A stretch of 64,000 bases of DNA, from positions 228,001-292,000 of the forward strand of contig JAEMBT020000005.1 of the NCBI GenBank assembly GCA_018873245.2, in the 5' to 3' direction. Made by a program: the position numbers and the translations under genes. Of the stretch, positions 40,306-52,403 are shown in pieces. The stretch is from Archegozetes longisetosus. Taxonomy: Eukaryota; Arthropoda; Arachnida; Sarcoptiformes; Trhypochthoniidae. Under the pieces are notes generated by a model. The model had not been told where the DNA came from and ran no database searches. It worked only from the letters and a program-made list of their open reading frames with translations. Numbering within the stretch: the stretch's first letter is position 1; each line of letters opens with the position of its first letter.

Positions 40306-40383
40306 TAAATCTATTTTGTCTTAAATTAATTTGAGCCAATCACTAACTAGTTATAGAAAAATTTCATTTCAAAAGCATTTAAA

Positions 40384-42158
40384 ATGAATTTGGCGTCGGA
40401 AGACGTAGAAATGATGGAAACAGAAGATAATAGTCTAACTGACAACATTTTTGGTCATCGTTTTGACAAAACTACAAGTATTTAACGAGTTTTATGTTTT
40501 ACTAATATCTTATAAATAAATGAATTGCTTTTGTATTTTTTACAGTGTCTACAAATAAGAGAAACCTTTCAGACATGAATCAATCGTTTGATTACAATTT
40601 AGAAAATGTTTTGTCATCGCGATCACCCAAAACATTAAGTATTGAATCGAGAAAAATATTAAACGCAAAACGAACTAAAACAAAAGGCACTCAATTTAAA
40701 CATAGAAAACACTTCAGTCAAAGTATTCGTCAAACAGATCATAACAAAATGGTTTGTGTTTTGGACACAAATATATTGTTATCAAATTTATCTGAACTCA
40801 AAAATATTATTATCAACGAAGAAAAGATAGCTAAAAGAGACTCGAATCAAACAGAAATCGAATCAATTATTGTTCCGTGGATTGTTGTTCAAGAATTGGA
40901 TCATTTGAAAAATAGAAAGAATGGCATCAAATCTAAATTTAGTGATATTACAAACGCTATTATTTTTATTAACGAACAGCTCAAATCAGATGGTATTCAA
41001 ACTATTTATATTATTTGCAAATTAATTTAGTTGAGCTTAGATTTTTGTTTTTCACTGCCCAAACTTAAGGTTTAGTTAAAGGAGAAAAAAAAACGAAGAG
41101 TAAAACAATCGAAACGGATGGAGATTGTGCATTTGTTGACGAACAAATAAATGATGATAAAATTATAAACTGTTGTCTTAGGTTCAAACCATCGCAATAC
41201 GTAGTGCTTATTTCCAATGATATCAATTTACGTAATAAAGCATTTATTAGTGATATTAAAGCAATGAATTGGTCCGAGTTCTATGAACAATATTCTGAAA
41301 GCAATAAACATTTTGAATGTGATTTTGACATTGAAGAAGAACGGCAAAGTAAACGATTTGCTAAAAGTTCCTCTAATTCAAAAACACGTGATATTTCAGT
41401 GCCTGCCAGGTATTCGCTGTTGCAAACATTTTGTTATTTCTCTAGTTTTTAACCTGATATTATCCTGATATAGATTGAAACCATTTACTGTAAGATTTAC
41501 ATTGAGGTTATAATTAATTAAATCGCACTTTGGAAATTATTCAAATATTTCAAAGTAATAGTTGAAAATTATTTTTTATTCTCAGATTCTCATTAAATCC
41601 GAAATTTTCTTTCACCAAAAAACCGCTTCAGAAGTCTTTGATACTAGTCTTCATTCAAAAGCTGATACTCCTCTGGAAGCTTGCTCAACAAAATCTTCTC
41701 TATCAAAGAGTTCTTCACCTAAAAGAAAGAACTCAATCACGAGAAATAGTCCGAAATCAACGAAAAGCATTGACAACGATAGTAAAAAGAAATCTCCACT
41801 AAAATATGATGATTGGATACGTTATAGATATGAATGTGAACAACAATTAATGAGATTTATTGTTGCTGTTTATCAAAATATTTGGCAAAATGAATGGAAA
41901 TTAATGCTTGAAATCAATAGAGAAAACGCTACTTTAAAAGATATGATAAGACTTATACGCAAAGAATGGTTCAGTAATTTTAGCGATATTTTCAATAGAG
42001 ATTCAAGTATCAAATCAATTGTCGATAATTTACACAAAAATTTAAAAAGTGAAACAAATTTTCAATTATTGTATAACGATTTGAGAGAATTCATGGCTAT
42101 TATAGAAGAGAAACAGATCTTTAGTGAAACATCCGACAGAAACAGTTTTAAAAATTAA
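40384..42158 (+). CDS. SWT1: SWT1-like PIN-domain RNA endonuclease
   Basis: SWT1 is a nuclear-pore-associated PIN endonuclease that removes faulty mRNPs. Exons 40384-40477, 40546-40992, 41070-41409 and about 41648-42158 join in phase to 463 residues. The PIN domain starts at MVCVLDTNILLSNLSELK with the first catalytic Asp, continues IIVPWIVVQELDHLKN with the conserved Glu, and includes SNDINLRNKAFI, where the acidic residue of the ISxDxNLRxKA motif is kept. A helical C-terminal region (YECEQQLMRFIVAVYQNIWQ) fits the SWT1 C-terminal domain. The last intron acceptor is the weak point: AG at 41646-41647 keeps the frame, whereas the stronger-looking TTCTCAG at 41580-41586 does not. Confidence 0.85.
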
Positions 42159-42555
42159 AAACTATCTGAAACATTAATATTTGACTTGTTGAAACATTTT
42201 CAATAATATCTTCAAACATTCATGACTTACATTCTGATCGTAGACCACTATCTATAGAACTGCAATGCAAGACCATTAATAGTCTAATTTAATTCAAAAT
42301 AAGAAACAATTACTGCTAACTTGTACGCTGTTTTTTAAACAAATATTTTAAGGTTATATAATACAGAACTATTAGCAGAAAACATTGTATATTAACAAAG
42401 TTTTGTTGTATGTTTTGATTAATGAATAGTTTAATAAAACAAAATATATTTTGTAATAATATATATATATATATATAATTAACGATAGTTTGGTTAAAAA
42501 GTCTACTAAAATTGAATAATTCTCCCCATAAAACAGTTTAAACGACAAGTTATTA
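42159..42555. other. Tail-to-tail spacer with a short TA microsatellite
   Basis: Between SWT1 and the minus-strand TPR-zinc-finger gene. It contains an AT dinucleotide run at about 42458-42477 and candidate 3' UTRs; nothing else was recognised. Confidence 0.5.
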
Positions 42556-44364
42556 CTATAAGCCTTCAGATAGTGGAGAAGGAATTCGTGGTTCAGGTGT
42601 CTTCAGAAGAAATGGTGGAGTATCTAAACTATGGTAAGACTTGTGATAATCCGTTGTAAGACTTTCTTCTTCAGCGGATTGCTCGAGCTCTACCGGTTTG
42701 AGCGATGAATATCGTTCTTCGTTAGAAAAAAATATTATCAAGCTTTGAAATATAAAACTACTAATATTAAAATTTTTAAGGACTATTAAATTTAAAGCAT
42801 TCATCAACGATAAACTGTTCTAAGATTTTTGCTGTTTTTTCAGTTAAGAACGTTAATTAACATCAGAATGACAATGAAAATCATCAAAAATGTAAGATAC
42901 CATTGACTGTTGGATCCTGCTGCGATATTTCCTGTGAATCAATTCTAACTAACTCACAATTATCTTCACTTGAGGCAATCTGCTGATAATTCTGTTCCAA
43001 TTGATCTAAAGGTACATTTGGTTCAATGTTTTCGCCACTTAAGAGAACTGAATGATAACTTAAATTGTTATCTATTGTCGTGGATAGTTGTTCAAAAGTT
43101 GACTCTCGGTAAGATGCATTAACTGAATATTCTCTGTGTCTTTGACTTTTCAAATGATCAGTTACAATAGACCAACGGTAACACAAAATTGATTCATCAC
43201 AAACAGTACAAAAAAGGTTTTTGAGTGGCATTCTTTGGTCGACAATAAAACTGTGATTTAAGTTTAATTTTTGTAATTTAATTAATCTCTTTTCTGGCAA
43301 TTCTTCAGAATTTTCCTTTGGCTTCGTCTTTCGCTTTCGAGTCGTCTTTTGCTCAGTTTTCAGATTAGGAATCGTTTCAGATATACTATTGCAACAATTA
43401 ACTAACTTCTGTTTACGAGAACTACTTGGTGGTACAAATTTTGCCAATTTCTTGGGCGGTTTGTATAGAATCGTGTCATCGGAATCTTCAGAATCAGTTG
43501 TTTCACTAGTAGATATTACTCTGTTTCGGTTTGTGATTATTTCCAAGTTTTGGAGCAACAGATGTTTGGATTTCAAATCCTTCTATTTTAATAAATGTAA
43601 GTTTAAATCATCAAGATAAAAATTTGACAATATGAAAATTCTTACATATTTTCTAATTGTATGACTTGAACGTTTACATGAACAGACATAATTCGTTGCT
43701 GGTGTGCATGGACTCGAGTTTGCTTCAGACTTGACTGAAACGTGTTTCAATTCTTTTTTCTTACTATTAGTATCAAATGATGGCCGAACTGTTGACGAGA
43801 TATCTGAATCACTCGAATCACTTTCTGACTCATAGCTTGTATTTTGATCATTTGATTCCTCAAAGTCTTGCGAATGCTCGTCTTCACTGTCAATAGGAAT
43901 AGTTGACGGTGTCGAAGCCATCGAGTGTTCACTCGCTTGCTTCTTTACAAATAAGATTAAAAATTGAATTAATTGGCTATTTAAGTGAAAAGTCCTTATT
44001 GAATAAAAATAAGAAACATTTCGAAGAAATAAAAAATGTCTAACTTTAGCTTTGATCAGTCCTTCTTCTTTACCAAAGAAACGAGAAGCTTTACGATTGA
44101 TTTTTGCCAAATGATGCAATTTTAGCGATTCATACAAATTACTGCATTCTTCATAACTGTTTATAATGAAATTGAATTCATTTTTTTGAGTAAATTCCGC
44201 TATAGTTATAGCTCGTTTTAAAGCAACAATAGATCGCTTGTAATTATCACTTCTTCTGTAATAAGTCGAAGCTCTCACGAATTTGTGTATTGATCCTATC
44301 TTTTTGTCTCCCTTTCCATATTTGAGCTCAACTTCAGCCAAATTTTCCAAACATTCTGCAGCCG
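42556..44364 (-). CDS. TPR/SNAP-like helical repeat - CGGBP1-like zinc finger protein, copy B (5' end missing)
   Basis: Four exons join in phase: 44364-44045, 43942-43646, 43582-42901 and 42716-42556. Exon one encodes antiparallel helices (AAECLENLAEVELKYGKGDK, YKRSIVALKRAITIAEF) like TPR or alpha-SNAP repeats. Exon two is Ser/Asp/Glu-rich and ends in a Cys pair (NYVCSCKRSSHTIRKY). Exon three has a basic stretch and a finger FCTVCDESILCYRWSIVTDH with a second His in LKSQRHREY, a C2H2 finger of the U1/BED-like kind seen in CGGBP1. The reading starts with two bases of a split codon, so at least one 5' exon lies upstream. The same domain order is found in the gene at 48982-50809. DNA or RNA binding is inferred; the family is not recognised. 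Confidence 0.7.
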
Positions 44365-45646
44365 CTAATCATTTAAATAGAAACCTTTCAAGTTATTTGT
44401 CATATCGTTAAAATAAGTTATCAATTATTAATCAAGTTTAAAATGTTGCTGTCAACCATCAAATCAAACTAAATCAGTGCAACTACAATCGGATCAGATC
44501 CAAAACAAGATGTTGTTTGAGCTTATTTAAAAACTTTCTCGATTTCAATTTTTAACTCGATATCAAATTGGTACTAAATGGATAATATTCTAACATATTG
44601 TTCATAAATATAATGAATGATATTCTATCCTTTTAGGTACTTATAAAAATGATTTGAAAACAAATAGAATTTGCTCTGACACATTAGATGTTTTTAAAGG
44701 TCTTCAATTGAGTATCGCTTAGAATTGGACAGATGGATAAATTTGCAATTCAACAAATAAAGACATACGATTTGGAACTTTGAAAATACATGCAATTCCG
44801 TAAATGTTTCGTGAGTTTTATTTTCATAAATCATTGAATTAGTGAAACTATTTGTCTGGCTTTATTGTAACGAACAGTCAAAGTCGCGAACTAATTCGAG
44901 CTTAAGCTAGCTTTGAGCTGCCCAATTTAAGCTCTGCTTTTCTAAGTTTGTCAGTCATTAGATAAGAATAAGACTTTTATTCAGACTATTCTTATCATAA
45001 TTTATGCATTAATAAGCCATGGATTTAGAAAATATTTATATTTAAGTAGCATTGAGTCTGGTTGTGAAATTGCATGCAATAAAAAATGTAGTTATAATTT
45101 ATTTTGATATAAAATTGTTTATGAAATATGATTTGATAAAATTATAGTATAGATTGCAATAAATTAATGAAAGTATAGGAATGACTAAATAGTGCCAAGT
45201 ATTGGCCTATATAAAGCATACTTTAAAGCACAAAAGTATTAACGATTCTCCGCCTTTACTGACACTGAGAGGTGTATCAATAAATAGACAGTTATAATGA
45301 ACTAAAAAATAATTGAATGCAAAGCTGAGTCAATAGTTCAATTGTTTAAATTGTTTGTGCACCTGTAAGTTATTCAGATGTGAGTATCCGTTAGTTACTG
45401 TTAAACATGAAAAAGTAAACTCGTGGCGATATAAATTTGCTTGTTTAAAGCCTTCGTTTATGCAGTATAGTAAGCAAATTTATATCTCAAAAGTTTACAA
45501 TTTCCTATTTCCTAATTGATAAGTATTGAGGTCTTGATAAACTGTGGGTCAAGTCTAACATATTAGTTGTAAGAAAAATTGGTCATATTAGAATAATTGA
45601 AACCAAAATTATTTAGAACTAATCATTCAATAAATCTAGATAAACA
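44365..45646. other. Region between copy B and MsrA
   Basis: Should contain the missing 5' exon(s) of the minus-strand gene and the MsrA promoter; I could not identify either. AT-rich without other ORFs. Confidence 0.4.
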
Positions 45647-46393
45647 ATGGCTCAAAACGAAACTAAACCTAACTCATCTGACGCCACGTTTGGTTTGCAA
45701 TGCTTTTGGGGCGCAGAAGTCAAGTTTGCAACAGTGAAAGGTGTCATCTCTACAAGAGTTGGATATACAGGAGGAACAACTGTTAATCCTACTTATAAAA
45801 ACTTATCCGATCACACAGAAGTGGTTCAAGTTGAATTCGATCCAAAGTTAATTACATATCAAGTACAGTACATTTAATCATTAAATTGATAGACTATCAT
45901 TAGACATCACTATTATTAGCTTTGAAAGCAACCAATTAAATCTCTGTATCAATTTATTCTCAATTAGGAGTTGTTGAATATATTTTGGAATAGTCACGAC
46001 CCAACTTTTAACACCAAAATTCAATATATGTCTGCGATTTTCTATAATAGCGAAGAACAGAAATCATTGGCCCAGCAATCACTAGAAGAGGCACAAAAAA
46101 ACTTTTCTGAGCCTATTGTCACTAAAATATTGGCCTTAGAGGTCTTCTACAACGCAGAAAACTATCATCAAAAATACTTTTTGCGTAAAAATAAGTCACT
46201 TGTTGCAAGTCTTAACTTAAGTGACGAGCAACTTATCAGTTCGCATATCGCTACAAGGCTAAATGGTTTTAGCGCTGGTTTTGGTACTATTGAACAGTTC
46301 AATGAAGAAATCGAGAATTTTGGTATTTCGGAGGAGAACGCAGAGTATATAAGAGAACTCATTAGATCAGGTCCTAACTTAGGAGAATGTTAA
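45647..46393 (+). CDS. MsrA: Peptide-methionine (S)-S-oxide reductase A
   Basis: Repairs methionine-S-sulfoxide in proteins. Two exons, 45647-45862 and 45968-46393, join in phase 0 to 213 residues. The catalytic Cys lies in LQCFWGAEVKF (usual GCFWG, so the preceding Gly is Gln), followed by GVISTRVGYTGG, NPTYKNLSDHTEVVQVEFDP, the FWNSHDPT substrate-site block and NAENYHQKYF. Compared with human MsrA, the GxQYRS segment is shortened (NTKIQYMSA), and a C-terminal extension of about 50 residues ends NLGEC; its last Cys could act as a resolving cysteine. There is no mitochondrial presequence, so a cytosolic location is likely. Confidence 0.93.
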
Positions 46394-46437
46394 CTGTTAT
46401 TTAATACCACTTTTAAATACTTCTATAATTAAAATCA

Positions 46438-46443
46438 AATAAA
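46438..46443 (+). promoter_or_regulatory. Polyadenylation signal AATAAA of MsrA
   Basis: AATAAA 45 bases after the MsrA stop codon. Confidence 0.55.
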
Positions 46444-46781
46444 GTCAGAATTGTTTCAAAACTTTTGGTCAATTAATCAGATTTTGATAAGTTAATTAAA
46501 CCAATGGATGGCCTTTAATTCGCACTTAATCCGTTTAAAAATTCATGAATAAGAAACGATCATTAAATAAAATATGAATTAAAGTATCGATAAATACCGA
46601 AGTAATTTCTTTGATTAATAAACTGATCGATCGCTTTGGTCCACAAGCCAATTGATTGTTCGTAACTTGATTTGTATTGATTCCTATTTCAAACAAAAAG
46701 AGTACTTCATTATTTAATTGAATTTTTTATTCCAAATCAATTAATATAAATATGAATGAAGCACATATATAGGGTCAAAAA

Positions 46782-47303
46782 AATGTTGCCGTAGTCTAGA
46801 GCAAAACTATGATAGTTACAACAAAACCAACTGCATATTCGAATTCTACGTTAAAAAGTACATTAGAAAAGTTTGTGATAAACTTTAACGTAATGGTTAT
46901 ATAACTACTACAGGCGTCATTCACTCTTGACATGTTGCAAAAACCTCATTCTCTTTTCAACAATGCTTTAACTTTAACGTTTTGCCAGAGAATCTCCGAT
47001 AAACACTTTTGTTAAGTTACTCTCATATCTGACGACCATTTACTTCTACTTTGTTTCTCAAAAATTGTATATCAACTTACAATAAAAACACCTTTTGTAG
47101 CCCAATAAACTTTTTTAATTATGTCTAAAGAAGAGATCAATTTTCAAGTTCATTCTTTGGCCTATTGGATAAAAAATATGTCGAACAAAGTTGACAATAA
47201 ATATTAATGAGTTTTTAAATGTACTTTTGAACGCAGGATCCGAATATGCAATTGGTTTTGCTGCAGCTGCCATAGTTTTTGCTCTAGACTACGGCAAAAT
47301 CAT
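46782..47303. repeat. Inverted repeat with about 90-bp arms
   Basis: Arm 46782-46871 (TTGCCGTAGTCTAGAGCAAA...) is the diverged reverse complement of 47211-47303. The right arm on the plus strand can be read NVLLNAGSEYAIGFAAAAIV, but the left copy differs at many amino-acid positions and has a stop, so the similarity is not protein-constrained. Origin unknown; possibly a MITE or local inverted duplication. Confidence 0.55.
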
Positions 47304-47545
47304 TTTTTCCGATCCTTTATTATTAATAGAATTAAGTGAAACCTTTCGAGGAATGATTTTAATCTGTGAATGGCTTTATCGCTAGCTCTGAATTGTTTGA
47401 GCTCTTTATATGCCATTTCTTTAATCAATTCGCTTGTTTTGATGGCTGACCAACACTTCAGAAGTGACGAGTAATCAGTTCTCCATTTTTTTGTCGGCCG
47501 ATCGATGATTGGACTCCTTTCGGTTTCAATTGAATCCATGTTCAT
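47300..47545 (-). CDS. Hypothetical small helical protein
   Basis: 81 codons beginning MNMDSIETERSPIIDRPTKK; helix-forming, Lys/Glu-rich (SELIKEMAYKELKQFRASDK), ending in a run that could be read past an unseen splice site. It lies head-to-head with SLIRP, about 250 bp away, in a gene-dense stretch, which makes it more plausible than an average small ORF. Family not recognised. Confidence 0.4.
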   Translation of the reverse strand: MNMDSIETERSPIIDRPTKKWRTDYSSLLKCWSAIKTSELIKEMAYKELKQFRASDKAIHRLKSFLERFHLILLIIKDRKK

Positions 47546-47797
47546 ATTTACTCAAACAATTAAATCAATTTAGTTGATATTTAATCACAAAACAATGTTT
47601 ATGTTGCGCATAAAATAACATTTAAATATTAAACATAAATAACGTTGCATTCATACAAGATGGACTGAATGTGCTATAGAAAGTCAATTGAAGTGTCTGT
47701 TATTGGAAGCGTTGCTCTCTATCGGAAATATCTAATAGTTATTATATTTTGAAATCAACTTTAGTTTTATTTTAAAGAAAAGCACATGAGTTGAGAA

Positions 47798-48403
47798 ATG
47801 GCCTACCGTTTAGCGAATCGCATTTTTGTCGGCAATATTCCGTGGACTGTAGGAAAGAGTACGATTTATTTTTATTATATTTATTAAAACAGTTATTCAT
47901 TTACTCTTTCATTCATTAAAACAGAAGAATTTCGTGAATACTTTTCACAATTCGGTCGAATAATTAGAGCCGAAGTCATGTTTGTATGTTTTCTGTATTT
48001 AGATTTAGTTCAACTATTAATGCAATTCAAAATTTGTTTCATTTCATATTATAATAAAAGGATAGAGAAACTGGTCTTTCGAAGAGTTTCGGTTTTGTTC
48101 ACTTTGGTAACGAAGATGCTTTTAACAATGTGATCAAACAAAACAATCACTTTCTTGAGGGACATTACGTAAGTCTTAACTGATGTGACATTGAGATAGA
48201 GTGATCATTGTAACCTAACATCCAATTTAATCATTTAGTTCAATTTTTTTGAGAGCCAAAACAACAAAAGTGAACTATTCCAATATTTTCTACTAATTGA
48301 TTTTAACTTTTAATTACAGTTAGAAATCGATGTCCAAACTTCTGATAGAAGAGGTCCACGGAGGATGAGGCAACAATTGATTAATGATAATAAAAGTGAA
48401 TAA
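47798..48403 (+). CDS. SLIRP: SLIRP-like single-RRM mitochondrial RNA-binding protein
   Basis: SLIRP, with LRPPRC, stabilises mitochondrial mRNAs. Four exons, 47798-47858, 47925-47983, 48061-48168 and 48320-48403, join in phase to 103 residues, the family size. The RRM contains RNP2 IFVGNIPW and RNP1 KSFGFVHF, with the SLIRP-like EYFSQFGRIIRAEVMFDRET between them, and QNNHFLEGHYLEIDVQ after. The basic tail RRGPRRMRQQ follows. The protein is almost entirely RRM, so other small RRM proteins are possible, but IPWT...EYFSQFG and the ENH/NNHFL-G block favour SLIRP. Confidence 0.85.
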
Positions 48404-48981
48404 CAATTCACTGACCAAATTAGGCTAAAAGTAGATTTTTCTTATAGTAACTCCAAGTTTTGTCTATTGGTTCTCAAACTTAAGATATCAATGATTAGAT
48501 CAATAGATAGCATAGATAGTCAATCCATAAATATGTTTAATATCTCATTGAGTTACATTAAATCACAAATAAGAGTTGAATAAATTGATTAATCTTAACA
48601 AAAATGCAATCTTTTTGAAGAAGTGTCTAGCTTTAATACACTCCTTTGATTTAACATCTAATTGAATTCTATCATATTTTTGTTGTAAAGACAAAATGAT
48701 TAGAAGATTAAACAATTTTAAGCAAATCCCATTAAGCAATTATCGAAATGATGATTTTGAGCTACTTCAACTAAACAATTGCCTTAACAAAATTTGAAAG
48801 CATAAATATTTAACGCTTAGTTACAGATGGAATGATTTCTTTTCATTTAGTTATAAGCAACTAACTAACGCATAATTGAATAAGTACCGTATGAATAAAT
48901 TCTTATCTAATTGTATATTAAAACTTGTGGTCTATACCTGCCATGTATAAATTTATCTATTGCTATAGTGATAAACTCATT
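48404..48981. other. Tail-to-tail spacer after SLIRP
   Basis: Convergent 3' ends of SLIRP and the minus-strand TPR-zinc-finger gene; AT-rich, no other feature. Confidence 0.45.
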
Positions 48982-50809
48982 TCAAAGAGTAGTGATAGCC
49001 TTAGTTGGAATAATTTGATGATTACAGTTGTCGTTATGATTATTATTGTCGCAAATACCAATAGAATAATCGATAGAAGTCGGTGATTGAAATCCTGGAA
49101 CCCAAGCGATATCGAAACCTTCAAAATCTAATCCATTATTATTAGCATTACTTGTGTTTTGTAATTGCGATGCGTTTTGAGCATTTATTTGATTATTATT
49201 GCAATTGTTGTTGACTTTAGAGGTAACGACTCTATATGCATTAGTTTTATTGTTGCTGGCATTGTAGTTACCACTATCTTCAAGCGCTTGTTTATGTTCT
49301 TGAGTGTTGACATGGTTTTTGAGCGTTGAACTGACGGCACCCAAATGTCTTTCGCAAATCCTACAATAGACTCGACCGGCGTCATCACCACCGATTGTGA
49401 CCTCGTAGTGAGGACAAAACTTGTGCAACTTTTTGACTAACTTCTTTGCTGATTCAATGCGATCTTCAAGGCATCGGTTCTGTTTCAAAGTCTGATGTTG
49501 TAACATTAAATCCTTTCTTAATGGCTGTAATCCACTCTTTATCAGTTCAGAATCCATTGTATATATATCTTGACTTTTTGAACAACTTGGACTTGATGAT
49601 ATATAGTATTCCTTTCACAGAAAGAAGGAGGTAATTTAAAACTTGACTCAAATCTTACTGAGTGCCTAATACTGAAAATTAAAAATCTAAGCAATTTCAT
49701 ACTTCTTGACTAGCCGAATGATCAGATTGGCATTCTTCCGAATAGCGACTATATTTGGAAGCATTACCCATGAAATAGTCGACATCTCTGCAACACCTGT
49801 GACAACAGTCCAATTTTCTTTTTCCCCAGTTATTTTTAGACGAATAACAACTTATTTTCAGTCCCTATAAAACAAAGATCGTTGTAATTTGAGAAAAAAA
49901 TAAAGAATGTAAAAGACTTGCATCGATCCTCTTTCGATGTTTGACTTCATGGTTTCTCATTGTGAAGTATTCCAGCGCTTGACTATAATGTTTGGCCACT
50001 TCTTCTGGCGATGCGTTCATTAAACGTAATATTCGACTGCATCTGTAATGTAAAGTGCCGGCGTGTTTGTATTTGTGTATCGCATCGTAATTAACAATTG
50101 CAGATTCCAAATATTGAATTGTCATTTCAGTGTCATTCCCTGATTTATCGTTCAAAACATTTGGACTATCAAATCGAAGCGTAGCTGCTCTTTCGTAGGC
50201 TTTCGCAGCGCCTAACAATTATAATAGCTGTATAAACATTTGAACCACTGACAAACTTGTAAAGGATTAAAACATAAGAACTTTTAACTATTAAATCTAA
50301 CAGATTGAAAAAACGATTCACTTTTTAAGAATGACAACGAGTACTTCAAATTTTTTTAAAGTAATGTAAATCACTCATAAGATTGATGGTTAGTTTGGGT
50401 TTCAGTGTTTTAAGGTAATTTAGTTACCCATAAAATTCTTTTGTTCGTGACATTTATGCGCCAATTGTCCATAGAGATAGATGGCTTTATCTTGCGTTGT
50501 AGACTTGTCGTGTTCGATACTATTTAGTTGTTTAAGGCATAAGTTATTGGTTAACTCGAATAATAGTCAAAATACTAGTAACTATATGATAATAACTTAC
50601 AATTCAATTATGTCTTTCATCACAATCTTGTTCATATCGCTATCAGGGAATGTCTCCAACTTTTTCATAGATTGTTCCCATTTATGTAACTTTTCATTAA
50701 CTGCAGCCAAGTTTTTGAGCATTTCGATCATTTCATCAGTTGAAAGCGCTGCCTGTATTGTTGTTGTGCTCGAACTCGTAGTTGAGTTTTCACTTGTTGT
50801 TTTTGACAT
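48982..50809 (-). CDS. TPR/SNAP-like helical repeat - CGGBP1-like zinc finger protein, copy A (complete)
   Basis: Five exons join in phase to 452 residues: 50809-50601, 50519-50428, 50211-49946, 49864-49703 and 49611-48982. A Ser/Thr-rich N-terminus (MSKTTSENSTTSSSTTT) leads into helices typical of TPR or alpha-SNAP folds (AIYLYGQLAHKCHEQKNFMG, AAKAYERAATLRF, EEVAKHYSQALEYF). Exon four is Cys/His-rich (KLDCCHRCCRDVDYF). Exon five has the finger VYCRICERHLGAVSSTLKNH with a second His in VNTQEHKQAL (about 324-346), then an Asn-rich tail. The splice from GAA (49946) to GGA (49864) and the start of exon five after CTGTGAAAG were chosen for phase; the finger exon could otherwise be a separate gene from ATG 49557. 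Domain order matches the gene at 42556-44364. Function unknown. Confidence 0.7.
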
Positions 50810-52403
50810 TGTTTCGCTTAATTATTTGCTTTGAGCGATCAAACAATAATAATTGGAATAAACATAATCTACTCTAATAATGGTGTATTGACTAGCACTA
50901 TAAGTAGAAAAAAATATGGCATAAAGAAGTACATGTAACTTATTTCAAATAGTCAACACGAGAATTGTAAGTGATTATTTTATGTCCTTGGCGTCTAAAA
51001 TTTATGCAATATTACAGCAATCTTGCTCTAATGGGAGGGTTAGATTGACGTTAATAAGCATAACGATAGACTAATTGGTGGCAAAAAAGAGGAGTTTCGT
51101 TGTTGAATGAAAGTGCGAATGGCATTCTATAACGTGTTGCAACACGTACACTGTGAACATAAGAATGTTTAGCACACAATTGTCGCACTGAACTGAAGTG
51201 CCGTTTTGATAACCACTCTTTTTATTATATAACAATGCATTTCTATAATTAGAGCACATCAAAATCATAATGGACAGTTTTTGGAAGTTTACCGTGTCAT
51301 TCCATGTGTTTTACCGAGTTTATCGAGGAATAAAACGACTGAAAACCTCAGTCGATGGTTTGTTCTGAAAACGTAAGAAACTCTAGAAAGTGCTATACTT
51401 GCGCTCACAAATTTGAGAGTCATCTCTAAATCTCACAAAATTAATCTAAGTTTAAAGTTTGACTTAAAAAGCAAACTTCGATCACTACTTCAACAATATT
51501 ACTCAGATATTGTTGTAAAAATGTTCGTCATTTTTTAAAATCACATCTATATAATAAAATGCTTAAATGCTCTTTCTGTGTGACCAGTCAAATACTTTCT
51601 TTGTGGTTATCACAGAAGAACCAGACTGGTTTTAATTATTTCGGTTTGATACATATAGTTGATTAAAGTGTTTTTTAAACTGAAAATTAGCTACTATCTA
51701 TTTTCCAATTTCGAGCATACGCCACTTAATTGAAATACAATATAGTTTATCTAAATAAAGCACTGAACTAGGAAAGGAAGCTAATAAAATAAAGTTAAGT
51801 TTTTAACAATTTGACAAGTCTCTATTTAAAGGACTATATAGTTGTTGAATAAAGTTTTAAGTTCTATTTTACAATTTTTCAAAGATCTTTCTTTTTTTAT
51901 AAACTTAATAACGGGGTCTTGCCCCTATTTACAACTAGTTTCACATAAAATATTACTAAAGAAAATGAATTAATATTAAAATGCACTGTAATGAGTTTAG
52001 CTAATTTGATAGAGTTTTGAGCTTAATCTGCAGCAATGGTATTTAAAGGTTGACAATCGATGCCAAGAACAGAGTAATAGACTTTGTAAGTTGTTTCACT
52101 GTAGCTTTCATCTGTTCATTTAAAATATTTAAGATCTAATGTCAGAAATACTGTTGAAAGTCTTATGCAAAATTTTTACCAAAAGTCTCTTTGATAATGT
52201 AAACACGATTTGTAATCTGTTTAATGCGTTGTAGAATAAAACAGCTCATTCAATCTCTCGGTATAAGCTAAAGGTAAATCTGATATAAGAAAACTATTAA
52301 CAGTAATTCTGACGAAACGATTCATGATTCTAAGCAAACAACAGCACTTTTCCTTTTATCGTTGTTTCTCAAACAATCAATTATCTTAATAAGCTTAGAA
52401 GTA
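50810..52403. other. Intergenic region
   Basis: No convincing gene. A 65-codon ORF at 51071-51268 (minus) contains CDNCVLN but has no conserved context. Confidence 0.4.

Noticed and set aside
51071..51268. 65-codon minus-strand Cys-containing ORF
   Set aside because: No signal peptide or conserved Cys pattern could be defined.
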